A DNA stretch of 16,463 nucleotides from Clostridia bacterium (GTDB taxonomy: Bacteria > Bacillota > Clostridia > Christensenellales > Borkfalkiaceae), in NCBI GenBank assembly GCA_900767495.1, contig CAAFZH010000061.1, forward strand, positions 1-16,463, given 5' to 3'. Below are positions 6,544 to 14,403 of the stretch, piece after piece. The notes below the pieces were generated by a model. It was not told where the DNA came from. It did no database searches and saw nothing but the letters and a program-made list of their open reading frames with translations. Positions within the stretch are counted from its first letter, which is position 1. The number at the start of each line of letters is the position of its first letter. Both the position numbers and the translations under genes were made by a program.

Positions 6544-6753
6544 ATACTTAATCAAAAAAAGTCCTTTACTTAAAAATTATTCAAATTTTGTTTTGGCTAT
6601 TTGCATAAAATTTGAATAAAGGTAAAGGCTGATCGGGGCTGAAAGGGTTGCAACCCTTTCGCCGTTGCGTAGCGACGGCGAACCACCCTTAAACGGTTGA
6701 TAAGTTGCGGTAATAACGCGAAAGCGTTAAATATATTATTGGAGGCTGAAAAA
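6544..6753 (+). promoter_or_regulatory. Long structured 5' leader of oppA, possible regulatory RNA
   Basis: The leader contains a series of strong inverted repeats. First, CCTTTAC (6563-6569) with GTAAAGG (6622-6628) encloses a perfect 13-bp pair 6577-6589/6607-6619. Second, GAAAGGGTTGCAACCCTTTC (6641-6660) is a perfect 20-bp palindrome. Third, CGCCGTTGC (6660-6668) pairs with GCGACGGCG (6672-6680). Fourth, TAACGC-GAAA-GCGTTA (6714-6729) has a GNRA tetraloop. AAGGGT (6643-6648) could instead pair with ACCCTT (6685-6690), giving a possible alternative fold. GGAGG (6741-6745) is the ribosome site, 8 nt from the ATG. It matches no riboswitch class I can recall. No terminator-like T-run lies before the gene, so control, if any, would act on translation or RNA stability. 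Confidence 0.5.
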
Positions 6754-9432
6754 ATGAAAAGGCTATTGACACTTTTGCTTGCTTTGGTTATGGCTATAGG
6801 CTGCTTTGCTTCGTGCAAAGGCAATAACCCGAGTTCAAGCAGCAGCAACCCCGGCTCGAGTAGCGGTACTGGCGACACGGGCAGTTCCGGTAACACGGGC
6901 GACACAGGCAGTTCGGGTGGCACCGGCGGTTCGAGCGGCGGTTCGAGTTCGAGCGGCGGCGACGAAACTCCTACCGTAAAGTACGAGAAGGCTTACGCTC
7001 CCGAAGATACGGGAACGCAGGTTACGAGAGATTTTACAAAAACGGAATATACTTATAACTCTTATACCGCCGTTTCTCCGTCTAACTGGAACTTGTTGAC
7101 CTATCAGGATAACAACGATACTCAGATAATGAATTATCTTGCGGGTTCGTTCTTTAGTTTTGACTTTAAATACAATTCCGAAGGTAAAATTATAGACGGT
7201 GAGTTCGAGGTTAAATTCGACTTTGCCACCGCTTTGGAGGACGTAACCGACGTTTACGGCGAAGAGTACGGGTTAGACCCCAAAACTCCCAACCACGTTT
7301 GGAAAATAACTATAAGAAATGACGGCAAGTGGGACGACGGCACGCTTATAAAAGCGCAAGACTTCGTCTACTCTATGAAAGAACAACTTAATCCTCTTTT
7401 CAAAAACTATCGTGCCGACAGTTATTATAACGGTTCGGTAAACCTCGTAAACGCTTGGGAGTACGTGTTCCAGGGTACGACGGACTGGTTTGCCGCAAAC
7501 ACTCCGTATAAAACTTATTCGGAAAGTTTAGATAGTCGACTTTACTTCTATCTTGGGCAAAAGGTAATAGGTGAAGGCGACGATAAAAAGGTTGTCGAAA
7601 GTTACGTTCGTTCGGAAGGTTTAGGTTTCCCCGCTACTTATACTGCAGATAAAGTCGCCGCTTATTTAAAAGCAAATTACATTGCAGATTTGAATACCGA
7701 CGTCCTTGCTCGGATGGAAGGCAAGACTTTTGCCGAAATTAAGGCTGACGCGGCTATGAAAGCGGAATGGGATAAGTTGATAGGTTGGTGGCAAACCGAG
7801 CCTAACGAGGAACTTCACTTCTTCGTTACCGAGGCTACTTTGCCCGAACTCGATTTCAGTAAGGTCGGAATTAAAGCGGTAAGCGATTACGAAATAGTAG
7901 TTGCAATGCTCGATCCTATCGTATTTATAGAGGATGGAAAATTAACTTACCACGCTCCCTATGAATTCAGCAGTTTACCGCTCGTTCATAAGGTAAAATA
8001 TGAGGCGAACAAAGTCAAACCCGCTACCGACGGTGCGCTCTGGACTTCCACTTATAACTCTTCGAGCGCGTCTACCGCAAGTTGGGGACCGTATAAGTTG
8101 ACCGAATATCAGACCGGTAAATATTATAAACTTGAAAAGAATCCCCACTGGTACGGCTGGAATATGAAGAAATACGACGGCAAATATCAAACCGACGCCG
8201 TTTCGTGTCAGACTATAGAAAAGTACGATACCGCTTTCCTTTCGTTCAGAAAAGGTCAACTCGACGACATCGGCATAGACGTGTCTGTCGCGGCAGATTA
8301 TAAAAACAGTAAACAAGCGTATTTCACTCCTGACGATTTCGTCGGTTCGATTCAGTTGCAATCCAACGCAGAAGAATTAAAGAAGAGAGAATCTGCGGGC
8401 GTAAACAAGACTATTCTGACTTATGCCGATTTCCGTAAAGCGTTATCGCTCGGACTTAACAGGGCGGATTTCGTTAATAAGTGTACAACGAGTTCGCTTG
8501 CAGGTTTCGGTCTTTATAACTCTATGCACTATATCGACGTTGCCAACGGTGTAACTTACAGGTCTACCGACGCCGCGAAAAAGGCGTTGTGCGAGGCTTA
8601 CGGTATAGATTTAGACGAGTTTGGCGGAGATTTAGACGAGGCTGTCGAAACAATAACCGGTTATCAACCGAATCAAGCCAAAGCGTTAGTTAAAAAAGCG
8701 TATGACGCGGCGCTTGCAAAGGGTGATATAAAAGAGGGCGACAAGGTGGTGTTGGTGTACGGCTCTTCTGCGGATACCGAATCTGTAAGAAGAAACTTCG
8801 ATTACCTTAACAATGCTTGGAAAACTTTGATGGTCGGCACTCCGTTAGAGGGCAGGTTCGAACTTACGTTCGACGCGTCTTTCGGTTCGGATTGGGCAAA
8901 ATCCTTCCGTGCAGGCGGATACGATGTTTGTATGGGCGGTTGGACCGGCGCTGCCTGGAACCCGGGATACTTTATAATGGCTTATTTAAGTCCTGACTAT
9001 ATGTATTCGAAGGGTTGGAAAACCGACGCTCACGAAATTGAAATTACCGTTCACGGCGTAGACGCCGAAGGTAACGTTACCAACAACGAAAACGACGTAT
9101 ATACGAGCAAACGCCCCATATTCGGAACGAATAAAAATTCCTGGTACGAGTTGCTTAACGGTAAATACGGTCAAGGTTTCCTTAACGACGAATTCCGTTG
9201 CGAAATACTTGGACAAATGGAGGCGGAAGTCCTTAAACAGTACTATACAATTCCGTATTCCAACAGATTTGTCGCCTCGTTGCATTCGTTTAAAATCGAT
9301 TACGTAACTTATACGTACAACACGTTCTGCGGTTACGGCGGTATAGAATATCTTAAATACAACTATACCGACGCGCAATGGAAGGCTTACGTTGACAAAA
9401 ACGCGCAAGGCGGCGAGTTGAATTACAAGTAA
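6754..9432 (+). CDS. oppA: Oligopeptide ABC transporter substrate-binding lipoprotein (family 5), unusually long
   Basis: 892 residues, against about 520-600 for typical OppA/DppA. It is an extracellular lipoprotein that captures peptides for OppBCDF. The signal peptide ends in FASC with the lipidated cysteine at residue 21. A Ser/Gly/Thr linker with GDTGSSG-like repeats spans about 24-70. The family-5 signature is clear at 183-204: a W-K-I-T-I-R strand, then KWDDGT and AQDFVYS. Later segments WGPYKLTEY, ALSLGLNRADF and YGSSADTESV fit the two-lobed fold; the extra length is spread through the chain. The start at 6754 is set by GGAGG 8 nt upstream and the signal peptide; an in-frame TTG at 6697 is not used in this call. 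A GNRA hairpin and a partial terminator follow before oppB. Peptide specificity cannot be read from sequence. Confidence 0.9.
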   Translation: MKRLLTLLLALVMAIGCFASCKGNNPSSSSSNPGSSSGTGDTGSSGNTGDTGSSGGTGGSSGGSSSSGGDETPTVKYEKAYAPEDTGTQVTRDFTKTEYTYNSYTAVSPSNWNLLTYQDNNDTQIMNYLAGSFFSFDFKYNSEGKIIDGEFEVKFDFATALEDVTDVYGEEYGLDPKTPNHVWKITIRNDGKWDDGTLIKAQDFVYSMKEQLNPLFKNYRADSYYNGSVNLVNAWEYVFQGTTDWFAANTPYKTYSESLDSRLYFYLGQKVIGEGDDKKVVESYVRSEGLGFPATYTADKVAAYLKANYIADLNTDVLARMEGKTFAEIKADAAMKAEWDKLIGWWQTEPNEELHFFVTEATLPELDFSKVGIKAVSDYEIVVAMLDPIVFIEDGKLTYHAPYEFSSLPLVHKVKYEANKVKPATDGALWTSTYNSSSASTASWGPYKLTEYQTGKYYKLEKNPHWYGWNMKKYDGKYQTDAVSCQTIEKYDTAFLSFRKGQLDDIGIDVSVAADYKNSKQAYFTPDDFVGSIQLQSNAEELKKRESAGVNKTILTYADFRKALSLGLNRADFVNKCTTSSLAGFGLYNSMHYIDVANGVTYRSTDAAKKALCEAYGIDLDEFGGDLDEAVETITGYQPNQAKALVKKAYDAALAKGDIKEGDKVVLVYGSSADTESVRRNFDYLNNAWKTLMVGTPLEGRFELTFDASFGSDWAKSFRAGGYDVCMGGWTGAAWNPGYFIMAYLSPDYMYSKGWKTDAHEIEITVHGVDAEGNVTNNENDVYTSKRPIFGTNKNSWYELLNGKYGQGFLNDEFRCEILGQMEAEVLKQYYTIPYSNRFVASLHSFKIDYVTYTYNTFCGYGGIEYLKYNYTDAQWKAYVDKNAQGGELNYK

Positions 9433-9438
9433 AATTTA

Positions 9439-9454
9439 ATTAACGCGAGTTAAT
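9439..9454 (+). other. Short GNRA-capped hairpin after oppA
   Basis: ATTAAC (9439-9444), loop GCGA, GTTAAT (9449-9454). It sits 6 nt after the oppA stop and resembles the TAACGC-GAAA-GCGTTA hairpin just before the gene. It may stabilise the oppA mRNA 3' end. Confidence 0.45.
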
Positions 9455-9460
9455 ACTAAA

Positions 9461-9514
9461 AGCAGGGGGTCAGTGCAAGAATAATACTTTTTGCATTGAC
9501 CCTTACGGCTTTTT
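9461..9514 (+). terminator. Intergenic terminator/attenuator between oppA and oppB
   Basis: GGGTCAGTGCAA (9467-9478) pairs with TTGCATTGACCC (9491-9502), 12 pairs with one wobble and a 12-nt loop. AGC (9461-9463) with GCT (9508-9510) can extend it. Five T residues (9510-9514) follow. The permease genes downstream have no visible promoter of their own, so partial read-through is the likely mode. It would make the binding protein more abundant than the membrane complex. Confidence 0.75.
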
Positions 9515-9543
9515 ATACTATTTTCAGTAAAGGAGGAACTAAA

Positions 9544-10506
9544 ATGTATATGTTTAAATACGTTATGAAAAGAATAGGTCTTATGCTTATGACTTTCGTA
9601 ATTATTATGACTATATGTTTTTTTCTCGTAAAAATGCTGCCTATCGTAATAACGATAGGTATAGGACAGGATAAAGCGCTTGCCGAGGCTCAACTGCGCG
9701 CGCGCGGCTATTACGATCCGATTATCGTACAGTATTTTACTTATATAAAGCGAATAATTTTGCACGGCGATTTCGGCATAGGCGTAACAATGCCCGAATT
9801 TGTAAATAAACCCGTGTGGGAATCTTTTATCGAGATGTTGCCGCCGACGGTTTTAATAAACGTATATTCAAGCCTTTTTGCCGTTCCCATCGGTATTTTG
9901 TTGGGCGTATACGCCGCTTTAAGAAAAAATAAGTGGCAGGATCACGCAATATCCACCGGCGTTATGGTGTTTATATCCGTGCCGAGTTACGTAACGGCTT
10001 TTATTATACAATACTTTATTTGTTTTAAGTTAGGTTGGTGTCCGCTTACTATGAACGTCGGACGAGATTATTTTTCCTGGTCTATGTTCCGCTCGATGAT
10101 ACCTTGTATTTTGTCGATGTCTTTCGGTTCTATTGCAGGATACGCAAGATTTACGCGTGCCGAACTGACAGAGGTTTTGACGAGCGAATATATTTTGCTT
10201 GCCCGTACCAAAGGATTGACAAGGCGGCAGGCTATTATGCGGCACTCTTTACGCAACGCAATGGTGCCGATTTTCCCGTCTATTATAGCCGAATTTATTT
10301 CGGTCATGTCGGGTTCGCTTATAATGGAGCAAATATTCGCTATCCCCGGGGTAGGCAGACTGTATCTTCGCGCAATAAATTCGCTCGATTACGACTTTTT
10401 TATGATGCTTTCGGGTTTTTATTGCTTAATAGGTTTGCTTGCGGGTATAGTCGTAGATATAAGTTACGGATTTATCGATCCGAGAATTCGTATGGGGGCT
10501 AAATAA
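9544..10506 (+). CDS. oppB: Oligopeptide ABC transporter permease, OppB type
   Basis: 320 residues, close to the usual OppB length of about 306. It is an inner-membrane channel subunit that pairs with OppC. The N-terminus has the OppB entry helix (about 9-33), then an extracytoplasmic segment with LRARGYYDPIIVQYF. The binding-protein-dependent permease core begins near residue 100, with PTVLINVYSSLFAVPIGILLG as its first helix. The cytoplasmic EAA loop that docks on the ATPases is at 214-242 (ARTKGLTRRQAIMRHSLRNA). It ends with VDISYGFIDPRIRMG, the normal OppB tail. The ATG at 9544 is chosen because AAAGGAGG (9529-9536) lies 7 nt upstream; an upstream in-frame ATG at 9496 lies inside the terminator hairpin. 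No insertion is seen here, unlike its partners. oppC starts 2 nt after the stop. Confidence 0.95.
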   Translation: MYMFKYVMKRIGLMLMTFVIIMTICFFLVKMLPIVITIGIGQDKALAEAQLRARGYYDPIIVQYFTYIKRIILHGDFGIGVTMPEFVNKPVWESFIEMLPPTVLINVYSSLFAVPIGILLGVYAALRKNKWQDHAISTGVMVFISVPSYVTAFIIQYFICFKLGWCPLTMNVGRDYFSWSMFRSMIPCILSMSFGSIAGYARFTRAELTEVLTSEYILLARTKGLTRRQAIMRHSLRNAMVPIFPSIIAEFISVMSGSLIMEQIFAIPGVGRLYLRAINSLDYDFFMMLSGFYCLIGLLAGIVVDISYGFIDPRIRMGAK

Positions 10507-10508
10507 TT

Positions 10509-12227
10509 ATGAAAAATCAAACAGATATAAATAATATTTCAGCCGAAAAATTCGAGTTCGTTTCTTCCGATCGCCGCCTTGGCGAAAAGGGGTTGGAAAC
10601 TAAACCGATAGGCTATTTAAAAGACGCCTGGAACAGGTTTAAAAAGAATAAAGGTTCGGTCGTGGCGGCAATTATAATAGGAATACTTATTTTGTTTTCC
10701 GTAATCGCACCTATGGTCAGTCCTTATACGGTAGCGTATATGGATAACTATTTTGCATATTGTTATCCGAAGAGCCATATTTCCGATGCGCTCGGCATAA
10801 ACTTCTGGGACGGTTGCATAAACAAAACCAACTCTCAGAATCAGTTTTTATACTACTACGCTATGGGCGTAGAAACCGGGCATAATACTGTTAAAAATCA
10901 AAAATACACCGTTGAAGATACGATAAACGGAAAGATGTATACTTTCAGACTCGATTCCTATCAACAAACGGGCGTAGTTTTTCAGGATTTGACTTACGAC
11001 GAGTATATTGCCCTGCAACAGTATCAGGATAAAACGGGTATACAGGTAATTTACCCCATAACCGACGCTAAAAAAGACGCAAAAGGCAACTACGTTTATC
11101 GTCCGCAAGCCACGCAGGATAGCAATAACGCCAACTACTGGTATAAAACCACTATTGTGGACGGTAAGACCGTACCTTCGTTTACCGAAAACGAGGACGG
11201 AACTTTCAGTTTTGAAAATATCTATTTAAAATACGATAAATCAAAAAACGTAATTATGGTTACGGAAATCGATGAGGAAGGCAATAAAACGTATATTTAC
11301 GAAACCGACGATAGCGGAAATATCGTAAGCCAAGGCAACGATAAAAGTTTAGCGAAAAAATTTCATCGCGACGCTTATTTCAGTAAGGTGTTTTACGGCG
11401 AGGGAGAAACTGCCGAAAACAGGATTTACGAGTACGCCATAAAAAACCAAACGGGTTTCAACGTAAGAATAAATTACTACGAATATTATAAGTTTTATCA
11501 TACCGAAGTCTTAAAAGACGGAATTAAAGAACCGTTTTTCCTTTTCGGTACTACCGCAAGCGGTAAAGATATTTTAACCTGCCTCGGGGGCGGCGCGAGA
11601 TTGTCGTTTTTACTCGCAATATGCGTGTCTCTCGTAAACCTTTTCGTAGGGACGATTTACGGTGCGATAGAAGGTTATTACGGCGGCGTTGCCGATATGC
11701 TGATGGAGAGATTTTCCGATATATTAAGCGCAGTTCCGTTTATGATAGTAATTACGCTTTTAAAAATGCATATGAAAAGTTCGTCGCAACTGCTTATACT
11801 GTTTATAGCGTTTTTCTTAACCGGTTGGATAAGCGCGGCGGGAAGAACGCGAATGCAGTTTTATCGCTTTAAAAATCAGGAATACGTTATGGCGTCCCGC
11901 ACGCTCGGCGCAAGCGACGTAAGGGTAATGTTCAAGCATATTTTCCCCAACTCGCTCGGCACGCTTATAACGAGTACGGTTCTCGTTATTCCGGGGATGA
12001 TTTTCTCCGAATCGAGTTTGTCTTATCTGGGCATTATCAACCTCGAAACGGGCAGTTTGACGAGCGTAGGCACGATGCTTTCGGCAGCCGACCCGTATCT
12101 TGCGACTTATCCGTACATGATGCTTTTCCCTGCGGTGTTTATATCGCTTTTAATGTTAAGTTTCAACTTATTCGGCAACGGCTTAAGGGACGCTTTTAAC
12201 CCATCGCTTCGCGGCACGGAGGACTAA
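10509..12227 (+). CDS. oppC: Oligopeptide ABC transporter permease, OppC type, with large extracytoplasmic insertion
   Basis: 572 residues, nearly twice the usual OppC length of about 300. Residues 36-75 hold the normal N-terminal region: WNRFKKNKG, then a membrane helix at about 51-71 ending IAPMVSPY. The conserved pre-core motif FGTTASGKDILTCLGGGARLS is at about 346-366, where ordinary OppC has LGTDxxGRDxxSRxxxGxRxS. Between them lie about 270 residues (75-345), rich in Tyr, Asn, Asp and Lys and without membrane helices; by topology they are outside the membrane. The permease core (365-560) has the EAA loop YVMASRTLGASDVRVMFKHI (459-478). The start codon at 10509 follows a weak GGGGG and probably depends on coupling with oppB. 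The inserted domain is not recognised; docking to the long OppA is an inference. Confidence 0.92.
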   Translation: MKNQTDINNISAEKFEFVSSDRRLGEKGLETKPIGYLKDAWNRFKKNKGSVVAAIIIGILILFSVIAPMVSPYTVAYMDNYFAYCYPKSHISDALGINFWDGCINKTNSQNQFLYYYAMGVETGHNTVKNQKYTVEDTINGKMYTFRLDSYQQTGVVFQDLTYDEYIALQQYQDKTGIQVIYPITDAKKDAKGNYVYRPQATQDSNNANYWYKTTIVDGKTVPSFTENEDGTFSFENIYLKYDKSKNVIMVTEIDEEGNKTYIYETDDSGNIVSQGNDKSLAKKFHRDAYFSKVFYGEGETAENRIYEYAIKNQTGFNVRINYYEYYKFYHTEVLKDGIKEPFFLFGTTASGKDILTCLGGGARLSFLLAICVSLVNLFVGTIYGAIEGYYGGVADMLMERFSDILSAVPFMIVITLLKMHMKSSSQLLILFIAFFLTGWISAAGRTRMQFYRFKNQEYVMASRTLGASDVRVMFKHIFPNSLGTLITSTVLVIPGMIFSESSLSYLGIINLETGSLTSVGTMLSAADPYLATYPYMMLFPAVFISLLMLSFNLFGNGLRDAFNPSLRGTED

Positions 12228-12228
12228 T

Positions 12229-14403
12229 GTGGAAAAGAAATTAGAAGTTAAAAATTTAACCATATCGTTCCGTACCCAAGGCGGCAAAGTTCAAGCCGTA
12301 AGGGACGTATCTTTCGATTTATACAAAGGCGAAACGCTTGCGATAGTGGGCGAATCGGGTTCGGGTAAATCGGTTACCAACAGGGCGATTATGGGTATTC
12401 TTGCGGGCAACGCCATAGTTGAAGGCGGTAAAATCATTTACGACGGCAGGGATTTGCTGAAAATTTCCGAAGAAGAATTCGTTAAACTGCGCGGCGACAA
12501 AATAGCGATGATCTTCCAGGATCCGCTTTCGTCGCTCGACCCAATAATGCGCATAGGTAAGCAAATTACCGAGGCAATGCTTTTAAAAAATAAAGCGACG
12601 CGCAAAGCGGGCAGAAAAGAGTTTAACCAAACGCTTTCGCTTTTGCGTGGAAGTATTATCGAGTCTTCTGATAAATCGCCCGAAACTATCGCCAGGATAA
12701 ACGAAAGCGCTGCTACTTTCGATAGTTTTTGCATAGAGGCGGATAAACTCGAAAACGCTTACAACGAGGCGAAAACCGTTGCGCAAGAAACGCTCGAATA
12801 TATCGACGACGTAATTTTTAAAGTCGAAAAGAAACAAAAAATCGATATTAAGTTTACGTATAAGGCGGTTATTCACTCTTTATCCAAAATGCGAAACGAC
12901 TTTTTGACGCACGCTTACGAGGCGCGAATAGCGTTTGCCGAAAACGACCTTGCGTCTAAAATATCGGCGTATAGAGATAAAGGACAAAAGCATTTAGACG
13001 AAGAATCTTTGCACCCGTTGCGAGAGGTAAACGTATTTATAAACGAAATACTATCGCACGAAGAGCCTAACTTTTTCCGCATAGGTTATTACGTTTTAAA
13101 ACACCCCGACGAGAGGGTAAACGAAGTTGAAACGGGCGAACTCAATGAAAAGGCGCTTGACTACTTAAATGAGAACTTTATGAACGAGTTTATCTCGGTC
13201 GGTGCGCGCGCGCTTAAGTATTCGTCGGATAAGAGCGCGCAGGCAAAAGAAGAGGCAATTAAAAAAATCGACGAAACGATAGCCTTCTTCGAGAAAGGCG
13301 ACTTCGATAAAAAGTCGGCTTACGCCGCTTACAAGGCGGTAACTCAAAGCGTCGAACGCTCTATCGACAAACTCGAAATAATTAAGGATAGTTTTGCGTA
13401 TACCTTCGGCACGAGTCTGAAAAACGAACTCGATAAATATTTTGCCGCGGTTGAAAACAACCCGAAGGAAGAAAAGCGTTTTGCCAGGCAAACCGCAAAA
13501 AGGGACGCTTTGATCGCAAAAGGAAAGGGCGTCGAGTGGAAGGTCGTGCCAAAAGTTACGGTCGATTTATCTGCGCAAATGCAGAGCGTCATTTCCGTAA
13601 TGACGGACTTGAAAGCCAAATATGCGGTTGACTTAAAAAACCGCGAATCAGTCGATTATCACGCAAAAACCATCGCTCTTGTGGACTTTTTCAAAGAAAA
13701 AGCCTCGCAATACGTGTACAAAATTACGCGCAGAATAGCAAAAGCAAAAGCCTTGAAACTTATGGAAGAGGTCGGTATACCCGAGGCGAGAATAAGATAT
13801 AACCAGTATCCGTTCGAGTTTTCGGGAGGTATGCGTCAGCGTATAGTTATTGCAATCGCTCTGGCGGCTAATCCCGACGTGCTTATATGCGACGAACCGA
13901 CCACCGCTTTGGACGTTACCATTCAGGCGCAAATTCTCGAACTTATAAATAAGTTAAAGCGCGAGAGAAATCTCTCGGTTATATTCATTACTCACGATTT
14001 GGGCGTCGTTGCTAATATGGCTGACAGAATAGCCGTAATGTACGCGGGCAAAGTCGTGGAAACGGGTACTGCCGACGATATTTTTTACGATCCTCGCCAC
14101 CCGTACACGTGGGCGCTCTTGTCGTCTATGCCCGACCTCGATACCAACGAGAAACTCGACGCTATTCCCGGTACGCCGCCTAATATGATTTATCCGCCTG
14201 CAGGCGACGCGTTTGCCGAACGGAACAAGTATGCAATGCAAATCGACTTCGAGGTTCAACCGCCTATGTTTAAAGTGTCGGATACGCATTACGCCGCTAC
14301 CTGGTTATTGCACCCGCGTGCGCCGAAAGTGGAAATGCCCGCTATTATTAAAAAGCGCATAGACAAAATGAAAGAAAAATCGGAGGGCAAAGTAAATGGA
14401 TAA
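12229..14403 (+). CDS. oppD: Oligopeptide ABC transporter ATPase, OppD type, with a 380-residue insertion
   Basis: 724 residues, against about 330-350 for OppD. It hydrolyses ATP to drive OppBC. Walker A GESGSGKS (41-48) and Q-loop FQDP (Q97) are followed by SSLDP. A charged, helix-rich insertion runs from about 120 to 500, then signature FSGGMRQR (531-538), Walker B VLICDEP (551-557) and the H-loop histidine H589. The C-terminal tail has the OppD/F HPYTWALLSSMPDL motif. In the tail, the four positions that are Cys in typical OppD/DppD (GC, RC, C, ACW) are D660, N666, D673 and T691. All ATPase motifs are intact, so it should be active. The start is GTG at 12229, with GGAGG (12218-12222) 6 nt upstream and one base after the oppC stop; the ATG at 12227 is out of frame and stops after 5 codons. 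Confidence 0.93.
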   Translation: MEKKLEVKNLTISFRTQGGKVQAVRDVSFDLYKGETLAIVGESGSGKSVTNRAIMGILAGNAIVEGGKIIYDGRDLLKISEEEFVKLRGDKIAMIFQDPLSSLDPIMRIGKQITEAMLLKNKATRKAGRKEFNQTLSLLRGSIIESSDKSPETIARINESAATFDSFCIEADKLENAYNEAKTVAQETLEYIDDVIFKVEKKQKIDIKFTYKAVIHSLSKMRNDFLTHAYEARIAFAENDLASKISAYRDKGQKHLDEESLHPLREVNVFINEILSHEEPNFFRIGYYVLKHPDERVNEVETGELNEKALDYLNENFMNEFISVGARALKYSSDKSAQAKEEAIKKIDETIAFFEKGDFDKKSAYAAYKAVTQSVERSIDKLEIIKDSFAYTFGTSLKNELDKYFAAVENNPKEEKRFARQTAKRDALIAKGKGVEWKVVPKVTVDLSAQMQSVISVMTDLKAKYAVDLKNRESVDYHAKTIALVDFFKEKASQYVYKITRRIAKAKALKLMEEVGIPEARIRYNQYPFEFSGGMRQRIVIAIALAANPDVLICDEPTTALDVTIQAQILELINKLKRERNLSVIFITHDLGVVANMADRIAVMYAGKVVETGTADDIFYDPRHPYTWALLSSMPDLDTNEKLDAIPGTPPNMIYPPAGDAFAERNKYAMQIDFEVQPPMFKVSDTHYAATWLLHPRAPKVEMPAIIKKRIDKMKEKSEGKVNG

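Noticed and set aside
6697..6753. Upstream in-frame start for oppA (TTG at 6697)
   Set aside because: It would place about 19 residues before a well-formed lipoprotein signal peptide, while GGAGG sits correctly before the ATG at 6754.
6544..6753. Known riboswitch or T-box in the oppA leader
   Set aside because: No T-box sequence, no terminator/antiterminator pair with a T-run, and no core motif of a riboswitch class I can recall.
9496..9543. Upstream in-frame ATG for oppB
   Set aside because: It lies within the terminator hairpin; AAAGGAGG points to the ATG at 9544.
12227..12244. ATG start for oppD at 12227
   Set aside because: It is out of frame with the ATPase and reaches a stop after five codons; GTG at 12229 fits the ribosome site and the protein.
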